From CAKZLS01 sp963701445 (GTDB lineage: Bacteria; Pseudomonadota; Alphaproteobacteria; Rhodospirillales; Defluviicoccaceae), in assembly GCA_963701445.1 (NCBI GenBank), contig CAVPAM010000009.1, positions 1 to 64,000 on the forward strand: DNA of 64,000 bases, read 5' to 3'. Below the pieces are notes generated by a model. That model ran no database searches and was not told the DNA's origin. It saw only the letters and a list, made by a program, of their open reading frames with translations. A program made the position numbers and the translations under genes. Positions 1 through 9,119 of this stretch are shown one piece after another (the first letter of the stretch is position 1; each line of letters starts with the position of its first letter).

Positions 1-7
1 GGACCAC

Positions 8-25
8 TAGCAGTCTGTCGGATTT
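8..25 (+). repeat. Left terminal inverted repeat of the IS1182 element
   Basis: 18 bp, TAGCAGTCTGTCGGATTT, an exact inverted match to 1437-1454. Confidence 0.9.
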
Positions 26-50
26 AGCCTCATGGGTATAGACTACGGTC

Positions 51-1397
51 ATGGCCAATTTCATTTCCTATGACCGCACACAAGGTTTTCTGATGCCGCC
101 CGATCTTTGCGATTGGATACCGGACGACGACCTTTCGCATTTCATCATCGAGGCCGTTGAACGCGTTGATATGCGGGCGTTCAAGGTCAATTGGCGCGGC
201 GCTGGCAAGGCGCAGTATCACCCGCGCATGATGTTGGCGTTGTTGATCTACTGTTACGCCAACGGGATATTTTCGTCGCGGCGGATCGAGCGCGCCACCC
301 ACCGCGATGTCGCGGTGCGCTTCATCGCCGCCGACACCCATCCCGATCACGACACGATCGCCGCCTTCCGGCGGGAGAACGCGGTGGCCTTTGCGGCGGC
401 GTTTGCGCGGGTCCTGTCGATGGCTCAAGAATTGAAGCTGCTGTCGGTCGGCATGGTCAGCATCGACGGCACCAAGATCGACGCCAATGCGTCGAAGATC
501 AAGTCGGTGCGCTATGATCGGGCGAAGGCGCTGCGCGCGCAACTGGACGGGGACATCGCCGCGCTGATGGCGCGGGCCGAAGCGGCGGACCGCGAGGAAA
601 CCACCGATCCCCAGGCGCTGCCCGATGATCTCGCCCGACGCCAGGCGCTTCGGACCAAACTGGACGCGGCTTGCGTCCGCCTGGAGGCCGAAGCGAAGGC
701 CCGAGCGGAGGCAGAGCGGCCTGCGTTCGAAGCGAAGCAGCGCGCCCACGACGCGCGCAACCGCCGTGGACGCGGCCCCAAACCGCCCGACGATACGCCG
801 CCGCCGGACGCGCAGATCAATCTGACCGACCCGGACAGCAAATTGATGCGCAAGTCCAAACACCATGAATACCGCCAATCCTATAACGCCCAAGCCGTGG
901 TCGACGCCGACGGCTCTCAATTGGTTCTGACGGCCAACGTCGCGCAAACCCCGAGCGACGCCCCGACGTTCGAAGAGACGATCAACACCTTGTGCGAGAC
1001 GCTCGGCCAACCAGCGACGATCCTCGGCGACGCCGGTTTCGCGAGTGGCGAGGCGGTCGGCGCTCTTGAGACGCGCGGCATCGAGGTGCTCGTCGCAGTC
1101 TCCCGCGCCGACCAACACCGCGTTTACGACTTCCGTCCGCCCAAACCGGGCGCCACGCCGCCACCCGAGCCAAAAGCCGAATGGCGCAAGGCGATGAAGC
1201 GGAAAATGGCGACCGAGGACGCCAAAGCCAAATACAAGCGGCGAAAACACACCGTCGAGCCGGTCTTCGGCATCATCAAAAACGTCCTCGGATTTAAGCA
1301 CTTCTTCTTAAGGGGCATCGAAAACGTCAAAACCGAGTGGCTGCTCGTCACCCTCGCTTACAACTGCAAGCGCCTGTTCAACCTCAAGACCGCATAG
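51..1397 (+). CDS. IS1182-family transposase (DDE type)
   Basis: A 448-residue transposase. The N-terminal DUF772-like region (about 1-110) carries the LDxLIPxDDLxHF-like opening, here LCDWIPDDDLSHF. The catalytic triad is visible as Asp in SIDGTKIDAN (about 142), Asp in ILGDAGFAS (about 326) and Glu in HTVEPVFGIIKN (about 404). A long charged Ala/Arg-rich helical segment (about 155-245) separates the first two, as is common in this family. The reading frame is intact and lies between perfect inverted repeats. It should catalyse cut-and-paste transposition of this element. There is no sign of truncation. Confidence 0.93.
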   Translation: MANFISYDRTQGFLMPPDLCDWIPDDDLSHFIIEAVERVDMRAFKVNWRGAGKAQYHPRMMLALLIYCYANGIFSSRRIERATHRDVAVRFIAADTHPDHDTIAAFRRENAVAFAAAFARVLSMAQELKLLSVGMVSIDGTKIDANASKIKSVRYDRAKALRAQLDGDIAALMARAEAADREETTDPQALPDDLARRQALRTKLDAACVRLEAEAKARAEAERPAFEAKQRAHDARNRRGRGPKPPDDTPPPDAQINLTDPDSKLMRKSKHHEYRQSYNAQAVVDADGSQLVLTANVAQTPSDAPTFEETINTLCETLGQPATILGDAGFASGEAVGALETRGIEVLVAVSRADQHRVYDFRPPKPGATPPPEPKAEWRKAMKRKMATEDAKAKYKRRKHTVEPVFGIIKNVLGFKHFFLRGIENVKTEWLLVTLAYNCKRLFNLKTA

Positions 1398-1436
1398 CGC
1401 CGAACCCCATCCATTCGTTCCCAAACCAAAACACCC

Positions 1437-1454
1437 AAATCCGACAGACTGCTA
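1437..1454 (-). repeat. Right terminal inverted repeat of the IS1182 element
   Basis: 18 bp, AAATCCGACAGACTGCTA, an exact inverted match to 8-25. It lies 40 bp after the transposase stop codon. Confidence 0.9.
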
Positions 1455-3176
1455 CTTCTCCGCCGCGAATTCAAGGCGTTCGCTCGCGACCATGACTGGA
1501 GCGGCCCACTGCTGTTCGCGGAACATCACCAGAGTCACGCGGCGTCCGCCTTCTTTCCGTCGCCGTTCCAAGAGGCGGCGGTCCTGACAATGGACGGTGT
1601 CGGCGAATGGGCGACGACGTCGGTGGCCGTGGGGCGCGGCAACCGGTTGGACATGATCAAGGAAATCCACTTCCCGCATTCCCTTGGCCTCCTGTATTCC
1701 GCGTTCACCTACTACACCGGCTTCAAGGTCAACTCCGGCGAATACAAGGTCATGGGGTTGGCGCCCTACGGCGAGCCCAAATACGCCCGGGTCATCCTCG
1801 ACCGCCTGATCGACGTCAAGGACGATGGCTCGTTCCGGCTGGATCAGTCCTATTTCAATTATTGCACCGGGCTGACCATGACCAACGAGCGGTTCCACGC
1901 GCTGTTCGGCGGTCCGCCCCGCGCGCCCGAGGAACCGCTCGACCAGCGGCACATGGATCTGGCCGCGTCGGTTCAGGCCGTCACCGAGGAAGTGGTTCTC
2001 CGGCTGACCCGCTCGCTGGCGGCGGAAACAGGCATGAAGAACCTGTGCCTCGCGGGCGGCGTGGCGTTGAACTGCGTGGCGAACGGCAAGGTCCTTCGCG
2101 ACGGCCGCTTCGACAATATCTGGATCCAGCCCGCGGCCGGCGACGCCGGAGGCGCTCTCGGAGCGGCGCTTTGCGCCTACCATCTCTACAAGGATCAACC
2201 AAGGCAGGTCGATAGCGGTGGCGATTCCATGCGCGGCGGCTACTTGGGTCCGGCGTTCGAGCAAGCCGACATCGAGAAGAGGCTGACCGCCTCGGGAGCC
2301 CGGTACGCGGTTCTGGACGACGGCGCGCTGACCGACGCCGCCGCCCGGGCGCTCGCCGGCGGCGAGGCGGTGGGATGGTTCCAGGGCGCCATGGAGTTTG
2401 GACCCAGGGCGTTGGGTGCCCGCTCGATCCTCGGAGACGCGAGGTCGGCGAAGATGCAGAGGATGCTGAACTTGAAGGTCAAGTACCGTGAATCGTTCCG
2501 TCCCTTCGCGCCCTCGGTGCTGCGGGAAGACGTATCCGACTGGTTCGATCTGGACGGCGACAGCCCCTACATGCTGTTGGTCGCGGACGTCGCCGCGAAG
2601 CGCCGCCGGGAGATGAGCGAAGCGGAAAAGGGGTTGTTCGGCATCGAAAAGCTGAACGTCCCGCGCTCCGAAATCCCGGCCGCGACCCATGTGGATTATT
2701 CGGCGCGGATCCAGACGGTGCACCAGGAAACCAATCCGCGATACCATGCCCTGATTTCACGGTTCAAGGCGCTCACCGGTTGCCCGGTCATCGTCAACAC
2801 CAGCTTCAACGTGCGCGGCGAGCCGATCGTTTGCACGCCGGAGGACGCGTTCCACTGCTTCATGGGCACCGACATCGACTGCCTCGCCGTCGGCGACTGC
2901 TTCCTGAAAAAGGAAGATCAGGATCCCGCCCTCAAGTTGGACTACAAGGACGCCTTCGAACTGGAGCCCGGATATTTCATGAACGTGTTTTGGGATCGGT
3001 TTTGTGACGCGTTGTGTATTGTGAAGGGTGATTTTGGAGTTGAAGTTTGTCGGTTTGGCTTTGCGCGGACAACGGCAAGGCCGGCTTTCGCGCCGAAGGC
3101 TGATTTTGCACGAGGGTGGGCCTCGTCGGACAGGGGTGGCCGCCGTGATCGGGGATTTTGGCGGGGGGTTGTTTAA
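1455..3176 (+). pseudogene. NodU/CmcH-family carbamoyltransferase, disrupted at both ends by insertion elements
   Basis: The remnant starts abruptly at the IS1182 edge, already in frame, with EHHQSHAASAF and DGVGEWATT. These are the nucleotide-binding and metal-binding motifs of the N-terminal Kae1-like domain of carbamoyltransferases such as NodU, CmcH and TobZ. The family's C-terminal domain follows, with MEFGPRALGARSIL, FRPFAPSVL and PVIVNTSFNVRGEPIVCTP. Family members transfer carbamoyl from carbamoyl phosphate to a hydroxyl, often on a sugar or antibiotic. The N-terminal roughly 100 residues are missing, probably displaced beyond position 8. The family-like sequence ends near KDAFEL (about 2965), after which about 70 residues of unrelated T/G-rich read-through run into the IS1380 gene. 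Probably non-functional here. Confidence 0.85.
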
Positions 3177-4486
3177 CCGGTGTCGAGCCTGACGGCGACA
3201 AGGCGGAACAGGTCCTGATCGGGGCAGGCGGACGACAGCATGACCCGCACGCGGCGGGTATTGCGCACGATGACGGCGCCGATTTTCAATAGTTTCAAAC
3301 GAATGGTGCCGGCCTGGGCACGGGCGTATTCGCTGCCCCTCAGCCCGATGCGGCGGATCGTCTCAAGCAGCGTGTAGGCGAGACTTGAGAGCAACAGCCG
3401 GAACTGGTTGGCCCACCACTGATGGCAACTGGTGCGGTCGGCAAAGAGGTCGAGCTGCTGTTCCTTGATCCTGTTCTCCATGTCGCCGCGCGCGCAGTAG
3501 AGCTTCCCGTAGAGATCCTGGCGATCGCCGGTGAGGTTGGTGACGACGTAGCGCGGGTTGGCGCCCTTGGATGAGTGTTCGATGCGGGCGATGACCCGGC
3601 GCTGGCGGCTCCAGGTCTTGGCGGCATAAGGGAATTCGCCGAACAGACGCTGCTTGTGGCCGCTTGCCGCGAAGCCCTGCCGCGCCGCCTCCATCCAACG
3701 CCCGGCCAAGGTGTTGAGCCGGGCGTTCTTGGCCAAGCCGACGATATAGCCGACGCCGTGGCGCTCGCACCAACTCAGCATGCGATGGCGGCAAAAGCCG
3801 GAATCGGCGCGGACGACGATCCGCACCTCCGGCCAGACTTGGCGCAGCCGCTTGACCAGAAGCGACAGGATCGCCCAGGCGTGCTTGGCGGCATCGATCG
3901 TCGATGGCCGCAGGTACGCCACCAGCAACTGCTCGCCACAGAACACATAGAGCGGCAGAAAGCAGTAGTGGTCGTCGTAGCCGTGGAAAAACCGGCCCAC
4001 CTGATGACCGTGGACCGCATCGTCGGTGGCGTCAAAATCGAGCACGATCTCCTCGGGCGGCCGCGCATGCGAAGCGATGAACCGATCCACCAGAACCTCG
4101 TGGATGCGCCACGCCGATTGCCGGTCCGCCCGGTTCTCGAAACGGCTCAGCGTCGACGGGCTGGCCAGCGCGGCGTCACGCTCCGCCGCCGTCTGCACCG
4201 CCAGGTCGTGGCGAAGGGCCGCGTGGTCGTTGACGTCCTCGTAACCCAGCGCGATGCCGAACACCCGCTGGCGCAGCATGTCGATCAAGCGATGCCTAAC
4301 CTTGCCGGGCTGGCGTTCGTCCGCAAGCCCGCGCGCCACCTGACCTGTCAGACCAACCAGGCGATCCGCTTGGCGCAACAACAAGACACCGCCGTTCGAG
4401 GTCACTTCGCCGCCGTCAAAGCCCGCCTCCACCCGACGCTTGCGACAGGCTGGAAACTGGATCGCCTCAGAGGGACAATTCGTCAC
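3173..4486 (-). CDS. IS1380-family transposase
   Basis: A 437-residue DDE transposase. Recognisable IS1380 features are the N-terminal SNGGVLLLRQADRLVGL segment, the first catalytic Asp in VLDFDATDDAVHG (about 150), the second in VRADSGFCRH (about 225) and the C-terminal region with YCARGDMENRIKEQQLDLFADRTS, which carries the catalytic Glu. Length and frame look complete. A candidate outer end is CCTAGCCCGAAAGATTC on the minus strand near 4563-4579, but I found no matching inverted repeat on the other side, so that boundary is not defined. The element overlies the 3' end of the carbamoyltransferase remnant. Confidence 0.92.
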   Translation of the reverse strand: MTNCPSEAIQFPACRKRRVEAGFDGGEVTSNGGVLLLRQADRLVGLTGQVARGLADERQPGKVRHRLIDMLRQRVFGIALGYEDVNDHAALRHDLAVQTAAERDAALASPSTLSRFENRADRQSAWRIHEVLVDRFIASHARPPEEIVLDFDATDDAVHGHQVGRFFHGYDDHYCFLPLYVFCGEQLLVAYLRPSTIDAAKHAWAILSLLVKRLRQVWPEVRIVVRADSGFCRHRMLSWCERHGVGYIVGLAKNARLNTLAGRWMEAARQGFAASGHKQRLFGEFPYAAKTWSRQRRVIARIEHSSKGANPRYVVTNLTGDRQDLYGKLYCARGDMENRIKEQQLDLFADRTSCHQWWANQFRLLLSSLAYTLLETIRRIGLRGSEYARAQAGTIRLKLLKIGAVIVRNTRRVRVMLSSACPDQDLFRLVAVRLDTG

Positions 4487-4591
4487 CGCCGATCTCCCGC
4501 GTTTGATCCAAATTAACCACCTGAATCATAACGAAAAACAGAGGTCGGCGGTGCTCAATTCATGAATCTTTCGGGCTAGGCGACCGTCTTC

Positions 4592-5569
4592 TCAGGCGCG
4601 TTGCAAGTGGTGCAGGGTGATCTCGGGAGGGCAGTTCAGCCGGACCGGAACAACCGACGCGCCCGCGCCCACCGAGGTGTAGCCGGTCATCCGGTGATAC
4701 GTCCACGAACCCGCGCCCATGTGCCGGGGCAGGACCGAATCCAGGGTCACGGGAATGGAGCCCGGGAGGCAGATCTGGCCGCCGTGGGTGTGCCCGCCCA
4801 GCAGCAGGTCGAAATCGGCGTGAGCGGCCTGCCGGTAGATCTCCGGCGTATGGGACAGCAGCACCGAATATTCGCCGTCGGGGATCTCCGACGCGGCCTT
4901 TTCGATGTTGTCCACGCGGAAATAGTGAGCGTCGTCGATACCCGCCAGATGGATGCGCTGATCGCCGCGGGCGATCACCTCCACCTCGTTGAGCAGCATG
5001 CGGATTCCCATTTCCTCCAGCCCCGGAATCATGCAGATGGTATCGTGGTTGCCGAGCACCCCGTAGACCGGTTTTGTCAGATGGGCGCGCAGCCGGGCCA
5101 GGCCCTCGAGCGTCTTGTCGAACGGACCGTAGGTCTGTCCCCGGTAGTCGCCGGTCAGCACGCAGATGTCGTAGGCGAGCGCGGGCAAGAGCTCGATGAT
5201 CCGGGCCATCGCGCCCGGGTTCATATCCACGTGCGGATCGCTGATATGCAGAATGGTGAACCCGTCGAACAGCGTCGGCAGCGCCGGTGAGCGGACGGGG
5301 TGATGGCGGACACGCACGTCATCGGCGTTCCTGCGCCCTCGCCCGTAGAGGCCGCTCATCCTGAGCGCGAGTTCGATCACCGACTGGATCGAATACCAGT
5401 TCTCGATGTGGAAGAAGTTGAGGCCCTGGCCGAAGATCCGCGCCTCGTAATCGCTCTCGATGCCAAGGCGCTGCCGGGCATGGAGACGCCCGAGCCTCCG
5501 TTCCAGCTTTTCCAGGATATCGGGCGAGGGCAACGATTCCCGGCGCGGGAGATTGGTTTCGTGGCGCAT
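4592..5569 (-). CDS. Calcineurin-like metallophosphoesterase
   Basis: A 325-residue protein with a full set of binuclear-metal phosphoesterase motifs in order: SDPHVD (about 111), LTGDYRG (about 141), GNHD (about 174), LLSHTPEIY (about 241) and GGHTHGGQ (about 260). This pattern is typical of the YaeI/YkuE class of membrane-associated phosphodiesterases, although no transmembrane segment or signal peptide is obvious. The physiological substrate cannot be told from sequence. The next gene on this strand, just upstream, encodes a CDP-alcohol phosphatidyltransferase, so a role in phospholipid metabolism is a reasonable but unproven inference. The gene is intact and shows no sign of transfer. Confidence 0.88.
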   Translation of the reverse strand: MRHETNLPRRESLPSPDILEKLERRLGRLHARQRLGIESDYEARIFGQGLNFFHIENWYSIQSVIELALRMSGLYGRGRRNADDVRVRHHPVRSPALPTLFDGFTILHISDPHVDMNPGAMARIIELLPALAYDICVLTGDYRGQTYGPFDKTLEGLARLRAHLTKPVYGVLGNHDTICMIPGLEEMGIRMLLNEVEVIARGDQRIHLAGIDDAHYFRVDNIEKAASEIPDGEYSVLLSHTPEIYRQAAHADFDLLLGGHTHGGQICLPGSIPVTLDSVLPRHMGAGSWTYHRMTGYTSVGAGASVVPVRLNCPPEITLHHLQRA

Positions 5570-5622
5570 GTCCAGTCAAACCCCCAACGCGACAGCCGCC
5601 CCGCGGCGAAACGGCCAACGGG

Positions 5623-6210
5623 TCATGGGGCGCGGTTCCGTTTGCCCAGCACCCAGAAGAGGCTCCGGGCGTTGGAGATGGGTTGATCGATCACCAGCGA
5701 TACGATGATCGCCTCGAGGCACGCCAGGATGCCGAACCCCATCACGAAATAATACAGGTGGGCATTAAACCCGAAAACGAACAGAGTCACGATGAAAATG
5801 CCCTGGAACAACGCGTTTGCCTTGAACGAATACAGGTGAAACGACGGCATCTTTCGGAATTTGACCATCGGGATCAGGGCGGCCAGCGCCAGAAACCCGA
5901 TGAAGATATAGAGGATCACCAGATGCGGTTTGACGGCCTCGTACTCGAACTGGAAGACTCCCACCAGCGCGGCCAGGTAGGTCAATTCGTCGGCGATGGA
6001 GTCGAGCCGGGCGCCCAGCGGCGTACACAGGTTCCACGTCCGGGCGATGAAGCCGTCCAGTACGTCCGTGGCGAAGCTGACGCACAGCAACACGATGAAC
6101 AGCGTCCGCTCTTCCGTCAGCGCGAGCACGATGAGCACCGGCGCCATCGCGAGCCGGTAGAACGACAGCGCGTTGGGAACGGTTAAAATGTCGCTTCGCA
6201 AGCCCGACAT
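5623..6210 (-). CDS. CDP-alcohol phosphatidyltransferase family protein
   Basis: An integral membrane enzyme of about 195 residues. The family signature D(x2)DG(x2)AR(x8)G(x3)D(x3)D is complete: DVLDGFIAR, then LGARLDSIADE (about residues 48-75). Several hydrophobic helices follow. The family transfers a phosphatidyl group from CDP-diacylglycerol to an alcohol such as glycerol-3-phosphate, serine or inositol; the acceptor is not resolved. I chose the start at MSGLRSDILTVPNALS because a GGGG motif lies just upstream and family members begin at this point; an upstream start at 6258 would add 16 unlikely residues. It is followed on the same strand by the metallophosphoesterase. Confidence 0.88.
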   Translation of the reverse strand: MSGLRSDILTVPNALSFYRLAMAPVLIVLALTEERTLFIVLLCVSFATDVLDGFIARTWNLCTPLGARLDSIADELTYLAALVGVFQFEYEAVKPHLVILYIFIGFLALAALIPMVKFRKMPSFHLYSFKANALFQGIFIVTLFVFGFNAHLYYFVMGFGILACLEAIIVSLVIDQPISNARSLFWVLGKRNRAP

Positions 6211-6333
6211 GGAACCCCGATATAGACCAATACATTCCGCCCGACAGTCCAGGCACATGCATCGACCGGAAACATGGCGCGGCGATCCCGGCTTGTCCAG
6301 AACGACGGCACCCGCGCGGCGCCGGCCTTCGGG

Positions 6334-6975
6334 TCAGCGATCCAGCATCATCCTGGCGCCGAACAGAACGAAAAGACCGCCGGCGGCGCGGTCGATGTGC
6401 TTGGCGGCGCGCGCGTACCAGCGGATCACCGGGGCGGAGGCGAACACCCAGGTGACGGCGCCGTACCAGGTGAGCGTGACCCCGGTCATCACCGCCGCCG
6501 CCGTCAGCCCGAGTGGCAAGGCGGGGTCCGCCGGCAGGGTGGTGGCGAACAAGCTGGTCACGAACGCCGCCGTCTTGGGATTCGAAAGATTGGTCAGAAG
6601 GCCCAGCCGCCATGCCGCCGCCAGGCTTCGCCGCGAAGGAATGGAGGCGATGTTTCCCGTCGCCGGCTGGGCACGGGCGCGGGACCGGCCGCCGGTCACG
6701 ATCAGCCGCAGCCCCAGATAGACGAGATACAGCCCGCCCGCCACCTTCAGCGAGACGTACAGCCACGGCGCGGCGGCGAACAGCGCGCTGATCCCGAAGA
6801 AACCGGCCAATCCCCAGACCAGCGTTCCGGAGCCGATCCCCACAGCCGTGGCGAGTCCCAACTGCCGCGAGCCCCCGGCCACGGTCCGCGTCATCAGCAC
6901 GAAATTGGGGCCCGGGGTCGCCGCCGCCACACTCCAGATCAAGGCGACGTTGACGAGCGTCGAGACGGCGTCCAT
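6334..6975 (-). CDS. LysE/RhtB-family exporter
   Basis: A 213-residue membrane protein with about six hydrophobic segments. The family's N-terminal signature is present as ATPGPNFVLM followed by GLATAVGIGSG, and the central NLSNPKTAAF motif is at about residues 125-135. Family members export amino acids or related metabolites using the proton gradient; the substrate cannot be inferred. The gene is intact and apparently transcribed alone on the minus strand. Confidence 0.88.
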   Translation of the reverse strand: MDAVSTLVNVALIWSVAAATPGPNFVLMTRTVAGGSRQLGLATAVGIGSGTLVWGLAGFFGISALFAAAPWLYVSLKVAGGLYLVYLGLRLIVTGGRSRARAQPATGNIASIPSRRSLAAAWRLGLLTNLSNPKTAAFVTSLFATTLPADPALPLGLTAAAVMTGVTLTWYGAVTWVFASAPVIRWYARAAKHIDRAAGGLFVLFGARMMLDR

Positions 6976-7023
6976 CGGCTGATTCAGTCTTTCGGAACGA
7001 TATCGAAGCGGCCGGGCCGCGCT

Positions 7024-7230
7024 TCAGTCCACCGTGGCTTCGAAACCGGCGGCGGTGACGGCGGCCATGAGGTGCTCGGCGGCGGCGTCGCCGGTCACCG
7101 TCGCCCGGCCCGCGTCCAGGTTGACCTCGATCACGCGGTCGACGCCCGGAACCTTGGCGAGCGCGTCGCGGACCGCCTGGGCGCAATGTCCGCAGTTCAT
7201 TCCACCGATGCTTAACTTGGTTTCCATCAT
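7024..7230 (-). CDS. Heavy-metal-associated domain protein (CopZ-like metallochaperone)
   Basis: A small protein of about 68 residues consisting of one HMA domain. The metal-binding motif GMNCGHC lies near the N-terminus, followed by the ferredoxin-like beta-alpha-beta pattern (VRDALAKVPGV, VNLDAGRATVTG, AVTAAGFEA). Cu(I) binding and delivery is the usual role of free HMA proteins of this size. No CopA-type P-ATPase is adjacent, so the partner lies elsewhere. Tandem Met codons at 7230 and 7227 are both plausible starts. Confidence 0.88.
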   Translation of the reverse strand: MMETKLSIGGMNCGHCAQAVRDALAKVPGVDRVIEVNLDAGRATVTGDAAAEHLMAAVTAAGFEATVD

Positions 7231-7290
7231 CCGTTCTCTTTCCACTGTATCCGCCAACACGCCGCACATTCCCGCCAAGCGATCCGTCGG

Positions 7291-7935
7291 TCAATCGCCG
7301 GGTTTCGGCTTCCGATCCTCCATGGTGGCCATGCGCGCCTCCAGGTCCCTGATCCGCAAGTCCAGAACGCTCGGATCCCGCGCAGCGTCATCGAACCCCG
7401 GGTTGACCCCGAACTTGCCGTCCGGCCATTCCGCCCCTTCGGGCCCAAAACCCGGCGGCGACGCCGCGAACGGCGCATCGAGGGATTCGAGCGCCACGGG
7501 ATTGGCCTGGATCGTTTCCGCGTCGCTGATGGACACGGCGGCGCCGGAGCCCCCATCGGCGAAGTCCAGCCTGGGCGCCACGCCCAGCATCAGGGCCACC
7601 CGCGCCACCAGCCTGAGATCGACCCTGACCGAGGCGCCGGTTTCCAGCCGCGCGAGCATCGAGGGGGATATTCCCGCCTGATCGGCGGCCGCGTCGATGC
7701 TGAGGCCCCGGGCCTCGCGCACGGCCCTGAGCGCGCGGGGAACCTTGGAAACGAACCGGGCAACACTGTCCTCGTTCTCGATCATCGCGCGTGCCCATTG
7801 GCGCTTGTCCGCGTCACCCCCGGAAACCGTGTCGACAACCTGGCTCAGAAACGCGTCGCCGCCCAGGGCGACGCGGTGCGTGTCCCACCGTTCCGGCGGA
7901 GGCGGCCGTTGCCCGATCGGCTCTTCTTCAGTCAT
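7291..7935 (-). CDS. XRE-type helix-turn-helix transcriptional regulator
   Basis: A 214-residue protein with a Cro/C1-type HTH at about residues 66-125 (LRAVREARGLSIDAAADQAGISPSMLARLETG). The N-terminal about 60 residues are acidic and unclassified. The C-terminus ends in a short coiled-coil-like LRIRDLEARMATMED. It overlaps the next upstream gene on this strand (7928-8293) by 8 bp, implying a two-gene operon. No operator was identified. Its target is unknown. Confidence 0.75.
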   Translation of the reverse strand: MTEEEPIGQRPPPPERWDTHRVALGGDAFLSQVVDTVSGGDADKRQWARAMIENEDSVARFVSKVPRALRAVREARGLSIDAAADQAGISPSMLARLETGASVRVDLRLVARVALMLGVAPRLDFADGGSGAAVSISDAETIQANPVALESLDAPFAASPPGFGPEGAEWPDGKFGVNPGFDDAARDPSVLDLRIRDLEARMATMEDRKPKPGD

Positions 7936-8293
7936 GCGGCGGCTCTCCCTCCGTTCGCGTCGGCGGCAAGGTCGTTGGCGCCAGCATGATCATGTGGGCG
8001 CGAATATCCGACCGCTCCGATACATTGTGGAAGCGCGCGGCATGAAACGCGTACGCGCCCGCCGCCGTCACCACGACCCCCACCTCGAGGTTCGGCTCAT
8101 CGTCATCCAACCCGCGGATGACATGCAACTGGGCACCGGGCCCAGGAGACGCCAGCCGTGTATGTTCGTCGAAATCCATGTCCTCCAGTGCCTTTACGAT
8201 GATTCGGCTCTTGCGCAGGACGCTCGCCTGACGGACACGCCGGTCGCTCCGCGCCAATTCCATGAGCAGGTCCTTGATACTCTCATCGATCAT
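7928..8293 (-). CDS. Hypothetical protein, partner of the HTH regulator
   Basis: About 121 residues; I do not recognise the family. The N-terminal half is basic and helical (SDRRVRQASVLRKSRIIVKALEDM). The second half is beta-rich (LHVIRGLDDDEPNLEVGVVVTAAGAYAF). There is no signal peptide or membrane segment. The start at MIDESIKD is preferred because GGAAA lies just upstream; in-frame GTG and ATG codons at 8320 and 8308 are alternatives. Its last codons overlap the start of the XRE gene, so the two are probably co-translated. Confidence 0.6.
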   Translation of the reverse strand: MIDESIKDLLMELARSDRRVRQASVLRKSRIIVKALEDMDFDEHTRLASPGPGAQLHVIRGLDDDEPNLEVGVVVTAAGAYAFHAARFHNVSERSDIRAHMIMLAPTTLPPTRTEGEPPHD

Positions 8294-8492
8294 AAAGTTT
8301 CCAGGCATGCGATCTAGCACTCACTGAAAAACCCGAAATCAGGTAGCGCGCGGGGGGCCCGTTGCGTTCGCCGTATGGTGAACATAGCCGCGAGCGGCCC
8401 GGTATTCACCCACCCGACGGCAATTTCACGGGCACGTGAAACATCTCATGGTTACTATCGGCAGCCCCTGTCGGCAAAAGCGGAGAAAAGCA

Positions 8493-9119
8493 ATGACGCG
8501 AAAACGCCACGCCCCGGCCACGCTGCGCAACCGCGAGCCCATCCTCGAGGTGCTGCGCGCGGCCCTGCCCGAACACGGCCGTGTTCTCGAGGTCGCCGCC
8601 GGATCCGGCGAACACGCCGTGTTCTTCGCCGAGTTCCTGCCGGCACTCACGTGGCACCCCACCGACACCGACGCGGACTGCGTGGCGAGCATCGACGCGT
8701 GGGCGGCCGGGCGCGGCCTTCCCAACCTGCGGCCCGCCGCCCGCCTGGACGCGGTGGCCGGCCCATGGCCGGTAGGCGACGGCGACCCGTTCGACGCCGT
8801 GGTCTGCATCAACATGGTCCACATCGCGCCGTGGGAAGCGTGCCGGGGATTGCTCGCGGGCGCCGGCGCCGTCCTGAAGGGCGGAGGCGTCCTGGTGCTC
8901 TACGGACCGTTCATGGCGGACGGGCGCCACACCGCGCCGTCCAACGCCGCGTTCGACGCCAGCCTGAGGGCGCAAAATCCGGAATGGGGGGTGCGCGACG
9001 TGGCGGACATCGCCGCCGAGGCCGGCCTCCACGCCCTCCGACTGGAACAGCGGTTTCCCATGCCCGCCAACAACATGACGCTGGTCTTCCGCCGGGCTCC
9101 ACCCCAAGAGCCCTCCTAG
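8493..9119 (+). CDS. DUF938 SAM-dependent methyltransferase
   Basis: A 208-residue class I methyltransferase-like protein. SAM-binding motif I is VLEVAAGSGEHAVFFA (about 31-46). An acidic motif lies in WHPTDTDADCVASI, and the DUF938 hallmarks CINMVHIAPWEA (about 109) and LVLYGPFMADGRHTAPSN (about 138) are clear. The family is widespread in proteobacteria and its substrate is unknown. The start at 8493 has a strong GGAG ribosome-binding site; an earlier ATG at 8436 is not needed. This is the last gene before the injection-system operon. Confidence 0.85.
   Translation: MTRKRHAPATLRNREPILEVLRAALPEHGRVLEVAAGSGEHAVFFAEFLPALTWHPTDTDADCVASIDAWAAGRGLPNLRPAARLDAVAGPWPVGDGDPFDAVVCINMVHIAPWEACRGLLAGAGAVLKGGGVLVLYGPFMADGRHTAPSNAAFDASLRAQNPEWGVRDVADIAAEAGLHALRLEQRFPMPANNMTLVFRRAPPQEPS

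Larger units (their letters stand above)
8..1454 (+). mobile_element. IS1182-family insertion sequence, complete
   Basis: A transposase gene is bounded by perfect 18-bp inverted repeats: TAGCAGTCTGTCGGATTT at 8-25 and its reverse complement at 1437-1454. The element is about 1.45 kb, normal for an IS1182-type element with one transposase. Its right end abuts carbamoyltransferase coding sequence that is already in frame at 1455, so the element landed inside that gene. I see no clear target-site duplication; the flanking tetramers just outside the CAG...CTG core are CTAG and CTAC. The perfect ends and intact transposase suggest a recent, possibly active element. Confidence 0.9.

Noticed and set aside
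30..1301. Minus-strand open frame opposite the IS1182 transposase
   Set aside because: A shadow of the transposase, whose catalytic motifs and inverted repeats are on the plus strand.
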